A DNA stretch of 21,601 nt from Methanobrevibacter sp. (GTDB taxonomy: Archaea; Methanobacteriota; Methanobacteria; Methanobacteriales; Methanobacteriaceae), in the NCBI GenBank assembly GCA_017652345.1, contig JAGCBE010000494.1:1-21601 (forward strand), given 5' to 3'. The first letter of the stretch is position 1. Each line of letters begins with the position of its first letter. Both the position numbers and the translations under genes were made by a program. Positions 7,021-14,414 of the stretch are shown here, piece after piece. Below the pieces are notes generated by a model. That model made no database searches and was not told the origin of the DNA. It saw nothing but the letters and a program-made list of their open reading frames with translations.

Positions 7021-8625
7021 ATGAATTACGTAGCACAGTTTTATAAATCTAGCGCAGAAACCAGAAACAAGAATGCATCGGATTTTTTCAAAAATATTGA
7101 AATGACTGATGAAATCTCAGAAAAGATTGATAAACTGAAGTCTGTAATTAAAAAGGCTCAGAAAGAAATTAATGAGTCTGAAGAGAATATTAAGAACCTG
7201 TCCGGAATGCTTTATACTAAAGAGTGTGAGCCGATTGATAAAAAATATGTGCTGCATTACAGCGGCAGAAATAATGATTGTAACTTTTCCATTCCAACAG
7301 GTATTCCGGTAAATCTTGATGACTTAGATGAAGAAGAACAAATTAAAGTTATCACAATTAATGTAGAAAATAAAACTGGAGAAATTTACGTGCCTGTAGG
7401 ATATTTATACGAAAACGCAGCCGTTATCGCAAGAGAGTATAAATACTCAATTAATGGAACTTACAGTAAAACGAACTTTACTACATTAAATACCTACATA
7501 GTAGGTATTTTTGATAGTTATTGTTATAGTGCTAATTACAGCGCAACAGAGAGATATGCGAGGGATGCAATTCTGCGAAAGATCGCTGGAGCGCCATTTT
7601 TGGAAAAATTCTATGGAATCGATAACCTTAAAAATTCTTTAGGCCAAGATTACACTCTTTACCAGGTGCACAGTAATTATCAGTTTAATAAGAGCTTTGA
7701 GATTATTCTTAAAACAGCTCCCGATTCAATTAAACGTAGAATGATTGTTACACATTATAAAGATGCTATGCCTGTTTACAAAATCTTTGGTCTTAAGAAA
7801 GAGACCTGGGATAAGGTTATAGAAAAGCATCTTGAAGAATATGTTTATGAGCTTGACTCATGGATTACTGACCCCAAGTTTAACAAAACGGAAATGGAGT
7901 GGATCGAATTCATTGAGTATATTAACAGTAAGCAGGAAGACCTTGACTTCTATGAAATTGAATATGCTCCACGCTGGAGTGCTAGAAACGCTCGAGGAGA
8001 TTATTTTCAGAAGTGCCGTTTGATTGGCAGTTTAGCATTCAATTACTCAAGATATGAATGCTTCAGAGAATTTTACAGTTTTGGTAAGTTTTCTGATTAT
8101 GTAATTGAAGAAACCATCAATCAGGGGTATACATCAACCGAGAACTTCATTGGTGACTTAAGAGACTATCTTACGATGTGTCTTAGCCAAAATATTAAGC
8201 CTACATTGTATTCATCTTATCTTAAACAGACTCATGATATTGCGAGCAGAAACTACAAACTGTTTGTAAGTGAGCAGGATGAGAAGAAGTTTGAAGAACA
8301 TTATAAAGATGTTAGGGCTGTATATTATGGCGATTATGTCATCATGCCGCCTAAAAATACAAAGGACGTCAGACAGGAAGGTAATTCTTTGAATCACTGC
8401 GTAGCATCTTATATTAAGAGAATTATTGATAATGAGACTACAATCTTATTCTTGAGAAAGAAGGATAAGAAAGACGAATCTCTTGTCACTCTTGAAGTTA
8501 AAAATGGTAGTATTGTTCAGGCTCGTGGAGCGTGTAACAGAAAAGTGAATAAAGAAGAATTATCTGTAATTAAGCGTTATGCTGAAAACAGAGAGCTTAA
8601 GGTTTCTGCAGGAATCGGGCATTAA
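7021..8625 (+). CDS. Second PcfJ-like protein (534 aa)
   Basis: ATG follows AAGGAGGAAAATC. The C-terminal core repeats the PcfJ signature: EGNSLNHCVASY (HCVASY at about residues 459-464), then TTILFLRKK, LVTLEVKNGSIVQARGACN and a final helix. The first about 110 residues contain a likely coiled coil (residues 30-62, ISEKIDKLKSVIKKAQKEIN). The middle is unassigned and rich in Tyr and Asn. Compared with the 748-aa paralogue it is about 210 residues shorter, and the N-terminal regions show no obvious similarity by eye. A terminator follows. The biochemical role of PcfJ proteins is unknown. Confidence 0.82.
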   Translation: MNYVAQFYKSSAETRNKNASDFFKNIEMTDEISEKIDKLKSVIKKAQKEINESEENIKNLSGMLYTKECEPIDKKYVLHYSGRNNDCNFSIPTGIPVNLDDLDEEEQIKVITINVENKTGEIYVPVGYLYENAAVIAREYKYSINGTYSKTNFTTLNTYIVGIFDSYCYSANYSATERYARDAILRKIAGAPFLEKFYGIDNLKNSLGQDYTLYQVHSNYQFNKSFEIILKTAPDSIKRRMIVTHYKDAMPVYKIFGLKKETWDKVIEKHLEEYVYELDSWITDPKFNKTEMEWIEFIEYINSKQEDLDFYEIEYAPRWSARNARGDYFQKCRLIGSLAFNYSRYECFREFYSFGKFSDYVIEETINQGYTSTENFIGDLRDYLTMCLSQNIKPTLYSSYLKQTHDIASRNYKLFVSEQDEKKFEEHYKDVRAVYYGDYVIMPPKNTKDVRQEGNSLNHCVASYIKRIIDNETTILFLRKKDKKDESLVTLEVKNGSIVQARGACNRKVNKEELSVIKRYAENRELKVSAGIGH

Positions 8626-8636
8626 TTAAACAGAGC

Positions 8637-8672
8637 GCGGCTCTCTCAATAATAGGGGAGCCGCTTTCTTTT
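8637..8672 (+). terminator. Rho-independent terminator after the second PcfJ-like gene
   Basis: GCGGCTCTCT (8637-8646) pairs with GGGGAGCCGC (8655-8664), with two G-T pairs, followed by TTTCTTTT. This is a classic stem plus T-tail. Confidence 0.85.
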
Positions 8673-8690
8673 AATATTAAGGAGGTAAAA

Positions 8691-8906
8691 ATGAGTAGAT
8701 ATTATGAACCAGATCCGCCTTATTGCGCAAAATGTAAGGTTGGTTTCACAAAAGCGGAATGTGATGCCTGTTTTAATTTTCATGAAAAATTACAGCGTGA
8801 AAGAGAATTAGAAGTAAAACGCTGTGCTGTAGACGAATATGGTTATCCGCTTTATGACTTCGATGATGATGAAGAGGAAGAAGAAGATGAAGAAGAATGG
8901 GAATGA
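8691..8906 (+). CDS. Small zinc-knuckle-like protein with acidic tail (71 aa)
   Basis: ATG follows AAGGAGGTAAAA. Four cysteines in two pairs (C12/C15 and C24/C27) suggest a small zinc-binding fold. The C-terminal end is almost purely Asp/Glu (DDDEEEEEDEEEWE). Such a layout suits a protein-protein adaptor or DNA-mimic-like tail, but no function is known. Its TGA stop overlaps the next ATG (ATGA), so the next gene is translationally coupled. Confidence 0.82.
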   Translation: MSRYYEPDPPYCAKCKVGFTKAECDACFNFHEKLQRERELEVKRCAVDEYGYPLYDFDDDEEEEEDEEEWE

Positions 8907-9058
8907 AGTACAAAATTGTTTGGGTAGTTAAAGAATTTAAGGAAATGGAAGTAGAATGTGAAAACTTTTACGATGCTCAAATTGCTTGGGAAGATTCTGG
9001 AGAAGAAGGAGACCTTGTATTAATTGAAGATGAAAATGGAGATTATGTCGTCTTTTGA
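8903..9058 (+). CDS. Small hypothetical protein (51 aa)
   Basis: It begins at the ATG overlapping the previous stop (ATGA) and reads MKYKIVWVVKEFKEMEVECE, ending in an acidic segment and VVF. GAAGAAGAATGG upstream gives only a weak ribosome-binding site, so expression probably depends on coupling. The start resembles small beta-hairpin phage proteins; the family is unknown. Confidence 0.65.
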   Translation: MKYKIVWVVKEFKEMEVECENFYDAQIAWEDSGEEGDLVLIEDENGDYVVF

Positions 9059-9076
9059 TATTAAAGGAGAAATAAT

Positions 9077-9250
9077 ATGAATTATTACGTTACTGATATT
9101 GTTTGGGACACAGATGATGAAGATATAGATCTGCCAACTGAAGTAATTATACCTCAAGGTGAAATTGAAGATGAGGAAGAAATCGCTGATTGGCTCAGCG
9201 ATAATTATGGTTGGCTGGTAGAAAGCTTTAGGTATATAATGGAGGATTAA
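9077..9250 (+). CDS. Small acidic hypothetical protein (57 aa)
   Basis: ATG follows TAAAGGAGAAATAAT. The sequence begins MNYYVTDIVWDTDDEDIDLP and ends ESFRYIMED. It is strongly acidic and probably a small beta/alpha domain. Its last codons (ATG GAG GAT TAA) also form the ribosome-binding site of the next gene, an overlap also seen at the end of the next gene. Family unknown. Confidence 0.72.
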   Translation: MNYYVTDIVWDTDDEDIDLPTEVIIPQGEIEDEEEIADWLSDNYGWLVESFRYIMED

Positions 9251-9253
9251 AAA

Positions 9254-9457
9254 ATGAAAAGAACAGCAGAAGAATACAGAAAAATTTTAAAGGCGGTTCT
9301 TACGGTTAAAATCGCTATTACAGAAGATGTTGGAATTTATAAAACAAATAAGTGGAACGATAAAATCGTCACTAATGCCTTAAACGAAGGCTATATCGCA
9401 GGCTTGAAAGAATGCTTAAGAGTAATTGAAGAATCAAGTTTTTTAACGGAGGATTAA
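9254..9457 (+). CDS. Small helical hypothetical protein (67 aa)
   Basis: ATG lies three bases after the previous stop, with GGAGGATTAAAAA as the ribosome-binding site. The protein appears helical: KRTAEEYRKILKAVLTVKIA, then a Lys/Asn-rich turn, then NEGYIAGLKECLRVIEES. No family is recognised. Its own last codons (ACG GAG GAT TAA) give the next gene's ribosome-binding site, so 9077, 9254 and 9462 form a tight translational chain. Confidence 0.8.
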   Translation: MKRTAEEYRKILKAVLTVKIAITEDVGIYKTNKWNDKIVTNALNEGYIAGLKECLRVIEESSFLTED

Positions 9458-9461
9458 AAAA

Positions 9462-9815
9462 ATGAGAAAGATTCAGAATGATTGTTGCGGATGCCCTGAA
9501 TTAAGATGTATCAATTGCGAAAAAGGCAAGGATTATGAAGCTGCATATTGTGATATTTGTGGTGATTCTCAGGAAAATATGTACACATATAAAGACAAGG
9601 ATTATTGTGAAGACTGCTTGTTTGTGGCGTGGTTGAATAACAATAGTGAAGATGTCGAATTTATCGTATTGCCTGGAATAGAAAGTATTAAAGATATGTT
9701 TCTGTATCTTGCAGAATGCGCTGAAAATAATGTTAATGAACTTTGGTATTATTTGAGCGCTGAAAGTCTCAGAAAATGGAATGTCTTCAGAGATGAATGT
9801 GAAATAAGGAGGTAA
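9462..9815 (+). CDS. Cys-rich zinc-binding hypothetical protein (117 aa)
   Basis: ATG follows GGAGGATTAAAAAA. The N-terminal half is Cys-rich: C8, C9, C11, C16, C19, then pairs C30/C33 and C49/C52, consistent with one or two zinc-binding modules. The second half (about 60-117) is acidic and helical with several Trp/Tyr. The final two arginine codons (AGG AGG) before the TAA stop serve as the ribosome-binding site of the SprT-like gene, so the two are coupled. The motif layout suggests an adaptor or nucleic-acid-binding role; the family is not recognised. Confidence 0.82.
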   Translation: MRKIQNDCCGCPELRCINCEKGKDYEAAYCDICGDSQENMYTYKDKDYCEDCLFVAWLNNNSEDVEFIVLPGIESIKDMFLYLAECAENNVNELWYYLSAESLRKWNVFRDECEIRR

Positions 9816-9817
9816 AA

Positions 9818-10375
9818 ATGGAACAAAAGTTTTCAATCAGAAAAGATACTGCAAAATACACCTTAACCGACATTAAGAATGAAATAAAAGAAGATGTCGA
9901 GCTTTTGATTTCACTTGGCTACGCAGATGTTTCTCGCAATCATTATGAATGTCGTTTTGATAATAGGGCTCTTCGAAGATTAGGTAGATGCACCAGAATG
10001 ACGACATATAAATATTTAATTTCTGTGAATGAAAAATATTTGAGAATGGCTAATCCAGAAAGTATACATAACACAATTATGCATGAAGTGATTCATAGCC
10101 TTCCGGGATGTATGAATCATGGTAAAGAATGGCAAAATGCCGCAAGAAGAGTAAATGCGAGCTATAATTTTACTCCAATCACAAGAGTACACGATCTCGC
10201 AGAAGATAAGCATTATGAAAATTATGTTAAGAGTAATTATCATTATTCAATTGAATGCGAGAAATGCCATACAAAATGGAGTTACATGAAAAAGACAAAA
10301 ACTTATAGTGCATGCAAAGAAGGTAGAGCACGATGCTCGTGTGGAAGTAGAATTTTTATTTGTAGAGAATTATAA
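9818..10375 (+). CDS. SprT-like zinc metallopeptidase (185 aa)
   Basis: The metallopeptidase motif is clear: HEVIH at residues 89-93 with a third candidate zinc ligand His at 101 (GCMNHGKEW), the HExxH spacing of SprT/Spartan-like proteins. A C-terminal zinc ribbon follows (C147/C150 and C173/C175). Length matches small SprT proteins. Spartan-type relatives digest proteins crosslinked to DNA; whether this phage member does so is inference. ATG lies two bases after the upstream stop, with AGGAGG supplied by that gene's last codons. The catalytic residues are intact. Confidence 0.87.
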   Translation: MEQKFSIRKDTAKYTLTDIKNEIKEDVELLISLGYADVSRNHYECRFDNRALRRLGRCTRMTTYKYLISVNEKYLRMANPESIHNTIMHEVIHSLPGCMNHGKEWQNAARRVNASYNFTPITRVHDLAEDKHYENYVKSNYHYSIECEKCHTKWSYMKKTKTYSACKEGRARCSCGSRIFICREL

Positions 10376-10386
10376 GGAGGTAAAAA

Positions 10387-10569
10387 ATGGATGGTATTTT
10401 ACTTGGAACGTGGGAAATCGAAGTAAAATTACTTCCTCAGGGAATGCTTAATTTATGGGTACGAAGAGAAAATAATTCGGGACTCGAATATTCAAACATT
10501 CCATTTGAACTTGCTGGAGATTGTATTATGTCAGACGTGCTAGATGTTATAGAAAATCTTGAAGAATAA
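10387..10569 (+). CDS. Small hypothetical protein (60 aa)
   Basis: ATG follows AAGGAGGTAAAAA, overlapping the end of the SprT-like gene region. The sequence is beta-rich at the start (GILLGTWEIEVKLLPQGMLN) and ends acidic (MSDVLDVIENLEE). It is small and soluble with no recognised family. It is followed after 11 bases by another small gene with an identical style of ribosome-binding site. Confidence 0.75.
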   Translation: MDGILLGTWEIEVKLLPQGMLNLWVRRENNSGLEYSNIPFELAGDCIMSDVLDVIENLEE

Positions 10570-10580
10570 GGAGGAATAAA

Positions 10581-10757
10581 ATGATTAGAATTTATAATAG
10601 TGGAGAAACGCTTATCGCTACTGACGCAAATTATTATCAATTGAGTGATATTGATACATTAACAAGGACTTGTGACAATGAGCCTTTTGTTCTAGTAGAA
10701 GGTCTTCTTTGGGAAGCCGAAGAGCCTTATAGCACCAAAAGACGTATGCATTATTAA
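10581..10757 (+). CDS. Small hypothetical protein (58 aa)
   Basis: ATG follows TAAGGAGGAATAAA. It reads MIRIYNSGETLIATDANYYQ, has an acidic centre, and ends STKRRMHY. It begins with a beta-strand pair and appears soluble. The start signal is strong and the gene fills the space between two others, so I consider it real. Family unknown. Confidence 0.75.
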   Translation: MIRIYNSGETLIATDANYYQLSDIDTLTRTCDNEPFVLVEGLLWEAEEPYSTKRRMHY

Positions 10758-10779
10758 TGAAAGGAAAAAGGGAAAATAT

Positions 10780-11058
10780 ATGACTAATGCAGAAATTGAA
10801 AGTAAATACACGCCTGATGAGATAGAAGAAATTTATCGCTATCAGGAAATGAAATATACAATTGAGGATGCAAATTTTCATATTGAAGAATTTGTTGACT
10901 GGCATGAATTAACCGAAGAAGAGGCACAGAAACTTCATAATCTGGCTGATGAAATGGCATATCAGTATTTGTATAAATATGCAGACTGTTCTATGCCGGA
11001 AAATTCAGTATGGGAGGCATTAGTAGAAACGTACTATTACGATAAAGTAAAGGAGTAA
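10780..11058 (+). CDS. Acidic helical hypothetical protein (92 aa)
   Basis: ATG follows GAAAGGAAAAAGGGAAAATAT, a weaker site than usual here. The protein is acidic and helical (SKYTPDEIEEIYRYQEMKYT, EELTEEEAQKLHNLADEMAY), with many Tyr residues and no membrane span. No family is recognised. It ends four bases before the methyltransferase-like gene and its last codons (AAA GGA GTA) provide that gene's ribosome-binding site. Confidence 0.82.
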   Translation: MTNAEIESKYTPDEIEEIYRYQEMKYTIEDANFHIEEFVDWHELTEEEAQKLHNLADEMAYQYLYKYADCSMPENSVWEALVETYYYDKVKE

Positions 11059-11062
11059 AAGT

Positions 11063-11581
11063 ATGGATCAAAAGTATTCAAGCAAAAATACAAGCATCAA
11101 TAAGAATAAACTTCCTGCAATTTACAACAGAATTGACTGGAATAAATTAATGGAAGATTGGAAAATAAATCATAATTTCGAAAAGCCAATTGTATTAGAC
11201 TACGGATGTGGCCGTTACATTGAGCATATTCAGAAGTTTGTAGAAGATTTAGGCTTTGAATACGTTGGATATGATCTTTATTGGCGCAATGAAGTTGATA
11301 TTCATGAATGCAAACCTGCTGTAGTAATTTGTTCAAACGTACTTAATGTTATTAAAGAAACTCAAATTGTTCGCAGCATCATGTTAACGCTTTACGAATA
11401 TAATGTACCTTATTACATTACAGTATACGAAGGAGATGGAAAAGAGAATGGTAAGGTAACATCAAAAACCTCTTATCAGAGAAATGAACCAATTAGTAAT
11501 TATGCTGATTTGGTAAAATGGAGTACTTCGATTAAAAAGAAAGTACTCACGTCCAAAGAATACGTAAAGTATATTAAGTAG
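11063..11581 (+). CDS. SAM-dependent methyltransferase-like protein (172 aa)
   Basis: A class I methyltransferase core is visible: VLDYGCGRY (DxGCG at about residues 46-50, motif I), YVGYDLYW (acidic residue D71 at the end of strand 2), and AVVICSNVLNVI (about residues 86-97, motif IV region). The N-terminal 40 residues are polar and Lys/Asn-rich. The substrate is unknown: it could be DNA, RNA or protein. The protein is shorter than typical DNA methyltransferases and lacks a visible DPPY-type motif. It sits upstream of the GP88-like gene, and the two might act on the same pathway, which is inference. Confidence 0.75.
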   Translation: MDQKYSSKNTSINKNKLPAIYNRIDWNKLMEDWKINHNFEKPIVLDYGCGRYIEHIQKFVEDLGFEYVGYDLYWRNEVDIHECKPAVVICSNVLNVIKETQIVRSIMLTLYEYNVPYYITVYEGDGKENGKVTSKTSYQRNEPISNYADLVKWSTSIKKKVLTSKEYVKYIK

Positions 11582-11714
11582 AAGGTTAAAAATAAATGAG
11601 ATTTATGAACGACTGAAAAACTATGTAGAGTTTATTGTAAATGACCAGAAAATTATGTCATACGTAAAACAGTTATATTCATAATGAATTAGAATAGAAA
11701 GGAAAGGTAGTAAA

Positions 11715-12461
11715 ATGAGTAGTCCGCATTTTTATAATGGAAACATTAAGGTTGGCGATATGCTCACCTGGAACAAGCTAGCCGGAAATGGAATTCTCAA
11801 TGGGTGTAAGGGCACTTGCGGTAAATATTGCCAAGGTTGCTATAACGCAGAGGATCCAATGAATTCTGAATGCTATGTATTCAAGAGCTATAGACAATAT
11901 AAGGATGGTTTGATTAATTCTCATATTGTAAATACAGAAGCAATCAGAAATAATCTTAAAGGAACATTTGAAATGTTTAAGAAGACTTTAAGCAAAAGAA
12001 GACGAATCAAACCCATTCGTATTCACGCTTCTGGTGAATTTGAAAGTACAGAGGAAATCCTAGAATGGATGAGACTTTCAAAAGCGCTTCCTGATTGGCC
12101 CATGTATGTCTATACTAAGGCTGAAGACTATCTGGATGAAGCACTTACGAAGATGGCAGATGAAGGATATCCCACAAATTTCTTCATTAACATAAGTATT
12201 TGGCATGAACATGGTATAGAATTGTATTATAAATGGAAACATCTCCCGTTTGTAAGAGCGTTCGTATACGACGATGGTTGGGATTATGCAGCAGCTGGTA
12301 TTACTCTTAATAAGTATTGCCCTGCATATCAATGGGAAGAGAAGACACTTAAGTCTGGAAAAGTAAGTAGAAAGGTGGTGCTTAAGCATGATTTAACATG
12401 CGACTTGTGTAAGATGTGTTTTAGTCCAAAGAATAAAGTACTTGGGTGTTTGAGTCATTAA
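11715..12461 (+). CDS. GP88-like Cys-rich phage protein (248 aa)
   Basis: ATG follows AAAGGAAAGGTAGTAAA. Cysteines cluster at the N-terminus (C31, C35, C39, C42) and C-terminus (C202, C229, C232, C235, C245). Between them is RIHASGEFES (about 102-111) followed by MYVYTKAEDY, an order I associate with the phage GP88 family (CxxxCxxxCxxC start, RIHxSGEF-type centre, Cys-rich end). The Cys clusters suggest iron-sulfur or zinc binding, and a radical-SAM-like fold is possible but not proven. Function is unknown. The match is by motif recall only. Confidence 0.72.
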   Translation: MSSPHFYNGNIKVGDMLTWNKLAGNGILNGCKGTCGKYCQGCYNAEDPMNSECYVFKSYRQYKDGLINSHIVNTEAIRNNLKGTFEMFKKTLSKRRRIKPIRIHASGEFESTEEILEWMRLSKALPDWPMYVYTKAEDYLDEALTKMADEGYPTNFFINISIWHEHGIELYYKWKHLPFVRAFVYDDGWDYAAAGITLNKYCPAYQWEEKTLKSGKVSRKVVLKHDLTCDLCKMCFSPKNKVLGCLSH

Positions 12462-12463
12462 TA

Positions 12464-12493
12464 TTAACAAAACAATTATAAGTATTATATAAT
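12464..12493 (+). promoter_or_regulatory. Sigma70-type promoter before the 154-aa gene
   Basis: TTAACA (12464-12469) and TATAAT (12488-12493) lie 18 bases apart, the same spacing as the other strong promoters in this window. The 55-base leader before the 12549 gene holds no obvious structure. Confidence 0.6.
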
Positions 12494-12548
12494 AGGCTAT
12501 CTTAAAGCTTAGCTAGCGGCCACACGGGCAAAAATAGGAGGTAAAAAA

Positions 12549-13013
12549 ATGGAACTTAATGAACTGAGAAACATCGTAAAGAAGACGCAAAGAGGCAGTA
12601 TTCACACTATTACCTATGCAAAAGAACTCAAAACCAGGAAGGGTGTTGATGACACAGTTATTAAAATTACTACGCTTCAGGGCAGATTTGGCGTTGAATA
12701 TGACAATATCAAGTCTGTTCAGGAAGCAAGAGAAAATGGAACCGCTCCGGCTACAAATGGTGGTTTGGTAGGAGCGATGGTTTGGGACGACCACCGTTAT
12801 ATCCTTAAAAATGAGAATACTGGAAAGTATCAGCTCAGAGTCACCAAGTGCAATAGATGGCCGTCTAAAGTTATTTATATGAAGAATGGTGTAGTAGTAG
12901 ATAAGGAAGAAATTAAGCCATTATGCTTAAAATCCGAATTTCCAGACTACGCTGTAACCAAGCCCGCTCCGATTTTTAATATTGGAGTAGAGAAGATTGT
13001 AAAAATTAAGTAG
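12549..13013 (+). CDS. Hypothetical phage protein, 154 aa
   Basis: ATG follows ATAGGAGGTAAAAAA, with its own likely promoter upstream. The protein is basic and beta-rich: KKTQRGSIHTITYAKELKTR, VIKITTLQGRFGVEYDNI, and a later segment (KYQLRVTKCNRWPSKVIYMK) ending KIVKIK. It looks like a small RNA- or DNA-binding barrel by composition, but no family is recognised. A three-gene run of small proteins follows. Confidence 0.82.
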   Translation: MELNELRNIVKKTQRGSIHTITYAKELKTRKGVDDTVIKITTLQGRFGVEYDNIKSVQEARENGTAPATNGGLVGAMVWDDHRYILKNENTGKYQLRVTKCNRWPSKVIYMKNGVVVDKEEIKPLCLKSEFPDYAVTKPAPIFNIGVEKIVKIK

Positions 13014-13025
13014 AAAGGAAAAAAC

Positions 13026-13238
13026 ATGAATGAATTTTTCAGAAGATACAGAATAGAATCACGATGCAATAATTATAAGCCAATTCAAAAATCCTGGCTT
13101 GTAATTTATGACACTCAAAAGCAAGACTATGTGAAAGAAAAAGGAAGTAAACAAAAATTCAAGAGATTCCAGAATTCAGATGAAATAATGAAGTGGTATG
13201 ATGAGGAGGTAGAAAACGAATATGAACGAGTATATTAA
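13026..13238 (+). CDS. Small basic hypothetical protein (70 aa)
   Basis: ATG follows GAAAGGAAAAAAC. The protein is basic at first (MNEFFRRYRIESRCNNYKPI) and acidic at the end (EVENEYERVY). Its last 17 bases overlap the next gene, whose ribosome-binding site (GAGGAGGT) lies inside it. No family is recognised. Confidence 0.75.
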   Translation: MNEFFRRYRIESRCNNYKPIQKSWLVIYDTQKQDYVKEKGSKQKFKRFQNSDEIMKWYDEEVENEYERVY

Positions 13239-13446
13239 ATACTTAACAAGACAGGCTATGCAGAATAGAAGTGGATCGCGACCTAAGCAACTCAGCGATA
13301 ACTATTATATAGTAACTCAAGAAGAACTGAATTTACTTTCAAAACTTCTTGTAAAGCACAGCATACAAAAAGTAAATATAAAAATTATTTATGTTTACGG
13401 TAATTATAGCGATGAATCTTATTACTATCAAATTGTAATAGAATAA
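13222..13446 (+). CDS. Small hypothetical protein (74 aa)
   Basis: ATG overlaps the previous gene by 17 bases, with GAGGAGGTAGAAAACGAAT upstream. The protein starts MNEYIKYLTRQAMQNRSGSR (basic) and ends in a beta-rich Tyr-rich segment (KIIYVYGNYSDESYYYQIVI). The strong ribosome-binding site inside the neighbouring gene supports the start. Family unknown. Confidence 0.75.
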   Translation: MNEYIKYLTRQAMQNRSGSRPKQLSDNYYIVTQEELNLLSKLLVKHSIQKVNIKIIYVYGNYSDESYYYQIVIE

Positions 13447-13464
13447 TTATGGAAAGGAGGTATT

Positions 13465-13680
13465 ATGGAGAAAAAAATAAAAAATACTCTAATTACAATT
13501 TTAGCTTATATTTATTCGTGGTTTATCGTTATAGGGTGCATAATACTTATTCCATTACTAGTATTTATTTATATAGGATGGTTTGTAACCAATGATATTC
13601 ACATGGATTATCGAGCGTGGATTTTAATTGGAGTAATTACAATCGGCCTACTAAATTATATTGGATTTAGACAAAAATAA
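13465..13680 (+). CDS. Small two-span membrane protein (71 aa)
   Basis: ATG follows GAAAGGAGGTATT. Residues about 8-40 (a long hydrophobic region) and about 51-67 (WILIGVITIGLLNYIGF) are membrane spans around a short acidic loop (TNDIHMDYRA). N- and C-terminal ends carry Lys/Arg. It is the last plus-strand gene before a strong terminator. Function is unknown; small phage membrane proteins like this are common. Confidence 0.78.
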   Translation: MEKKIKNTLITILAYIYSWFIVIGCIILIPLLVFIYIGWFVTNDIHMDYRAWILIGVITIGLLNYIGFRQK

Positions 13681-13686
13681 TAAATT

Positions 13687-13722
13687 AAGGCTCCCTAAAT
13701 TAAATAGGGAGCCTTTTTTATT
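13687..13722 (+). terminator. Strong rho-independent terminator ending the plus-strand gene run
   Basis: AAGGCTCCCTA (13687-13697) pairs perfectly with TAGGGAGCCTT (13705-13715), followed by a T-run to about 13719. Confidence 0.92.
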
Positions 13723-14040
13723 TTTCTTAAAAACAAAAACTGAAAAATTTTTTAAAGCATAGCGCACCAAGGGGGTAGTCTGCTTTAAAAAATTTTCTTT
13801 CCCACATTGTTTTTTATTTTTAAATCGGGGGAGATTTTTTAAACTGCAGGGAAATATTTTTTTACGCGCCGCTCGGGAATTTTTTTGCCAGTGCAAAAAA
13901 GGGGATTTTCACGGCCGCGAAATTCAGGATACGCCCCCAGGTATGACTACTTCAATTTTAAAGAGATAAAGTAGAGAAAACAACTCAAATTCGCGAGTAA
14001 ATATCTTTATTGATAACTAATACCTTAAGATATTTTTGTA
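13723..14040. other. Non-coding convergence zone with hairpins
   Basis: About 320 bases without a credible gene between convergent gene runs. It contains a 16-bp stem (AAAATTTTTTAAAGCA, about 13744-13759, with its complement at about 13781-13796) around a 21-base G-rich loop, a short hairpin TTTTTTGC-CAGT-GCAAAAAA near 13881-13900, and alternating T-runs and GC-rich clusters. It might hold a replication or packaging signal or a structured RNA; I cannot say which. Confidence 0.4.
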
Positions 14041-14105
14041 TAAAAAAGGTAGCCTTTTTTAGGGTTTTTCTGCAAGAGAATTTTTAACCCACAAAAAGGC
14101 TACCT
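14041..14105 (-). terminator. Minus-strand terminator with a long hairpin
   Basis: AAGGTAGCCTTTTT (about 14046-14059) and AAAAAGGCTACCTT (about 14092-14105) pair over 14 bp. Read on the minus strand the stem runs into a T-rich tail. The loop contains a GGGTT/AACCC pair. It ends the minus-strand transcript carrying the 57-aa gene. Confidence 0.72.
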
Positions 14106-14142
14106 TATAAAAAAGATAGTACGCAAAAAATAATATAAATAA

Positions 14143-14316
14143 TCAGAAGTATTTAGAATCAGAGTCGTCTCCAAAATCGTCTTCAAACTCTTCGTCTTCG
14201 AGTTCACTAAACTCATCATTCAGGCCCCAATAGTAATCATCAGGAGGCCCTTCTCTATTTTGTACTTTACTACTATTATATATAGAAGCAAATAATAAAA
14301 AGTCTAATAAACTCAT
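14143..14316 (-). CDS. Small acidic hypothetical protein (57 aa)
   Basis: The minus-strand frame reads MSLLDFLLFASIYNSSKVQN, then REGPPDDYYW, then a strongly acidic C-terminal half (SELEDEEFEDDFGDDSDSKYF). The site before the ATG is weak (GGCGGGGTAAG). It lies between the tRNA-operon terminator and the next terminator, so it would be expressed by read-through or from an unseen promoter. The acidic tail and hydrophobic start make it plausible but not certain. Function unknown. Confidence 0.5.
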   Translation of the reverse strand: MSLLDFLLFASIYNSSKVQNREGPPDDYYWGLNDEFSELEDEEFEDDFGDDSDSKYF

Positions 14317-14335
14317 CTTACCCCGCCTTTTTTGT

Positions 14336-14377
14336 AAAAAAGAGGAGCAGCGAAGAAAGGAGTAAGATCACTGCTCC
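14336..14377 (-). terminator. Minus-strand terminator of the five-tRNA operon
   Basis: On the minus strand GGAGCAG (14371-14377) pairs with CTGCTCC (14344-14350) around a 20-base loop, followed by TCTTTTTT. It lies just downstream of tRNA-Asn. Confidence 0.75.
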
Positions 14378-14414
14378 ATAAAATAATGAAATATGGAGGA
14401 GGCGAAAATTGCCA

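Noticed and set aside
13651..13896. Minus-strand gene of 81 aa over the terminator
   Set aside because: It spans a strong terminator stem, has Lys/Phe low-complexity composition and no ribosome-binding site.
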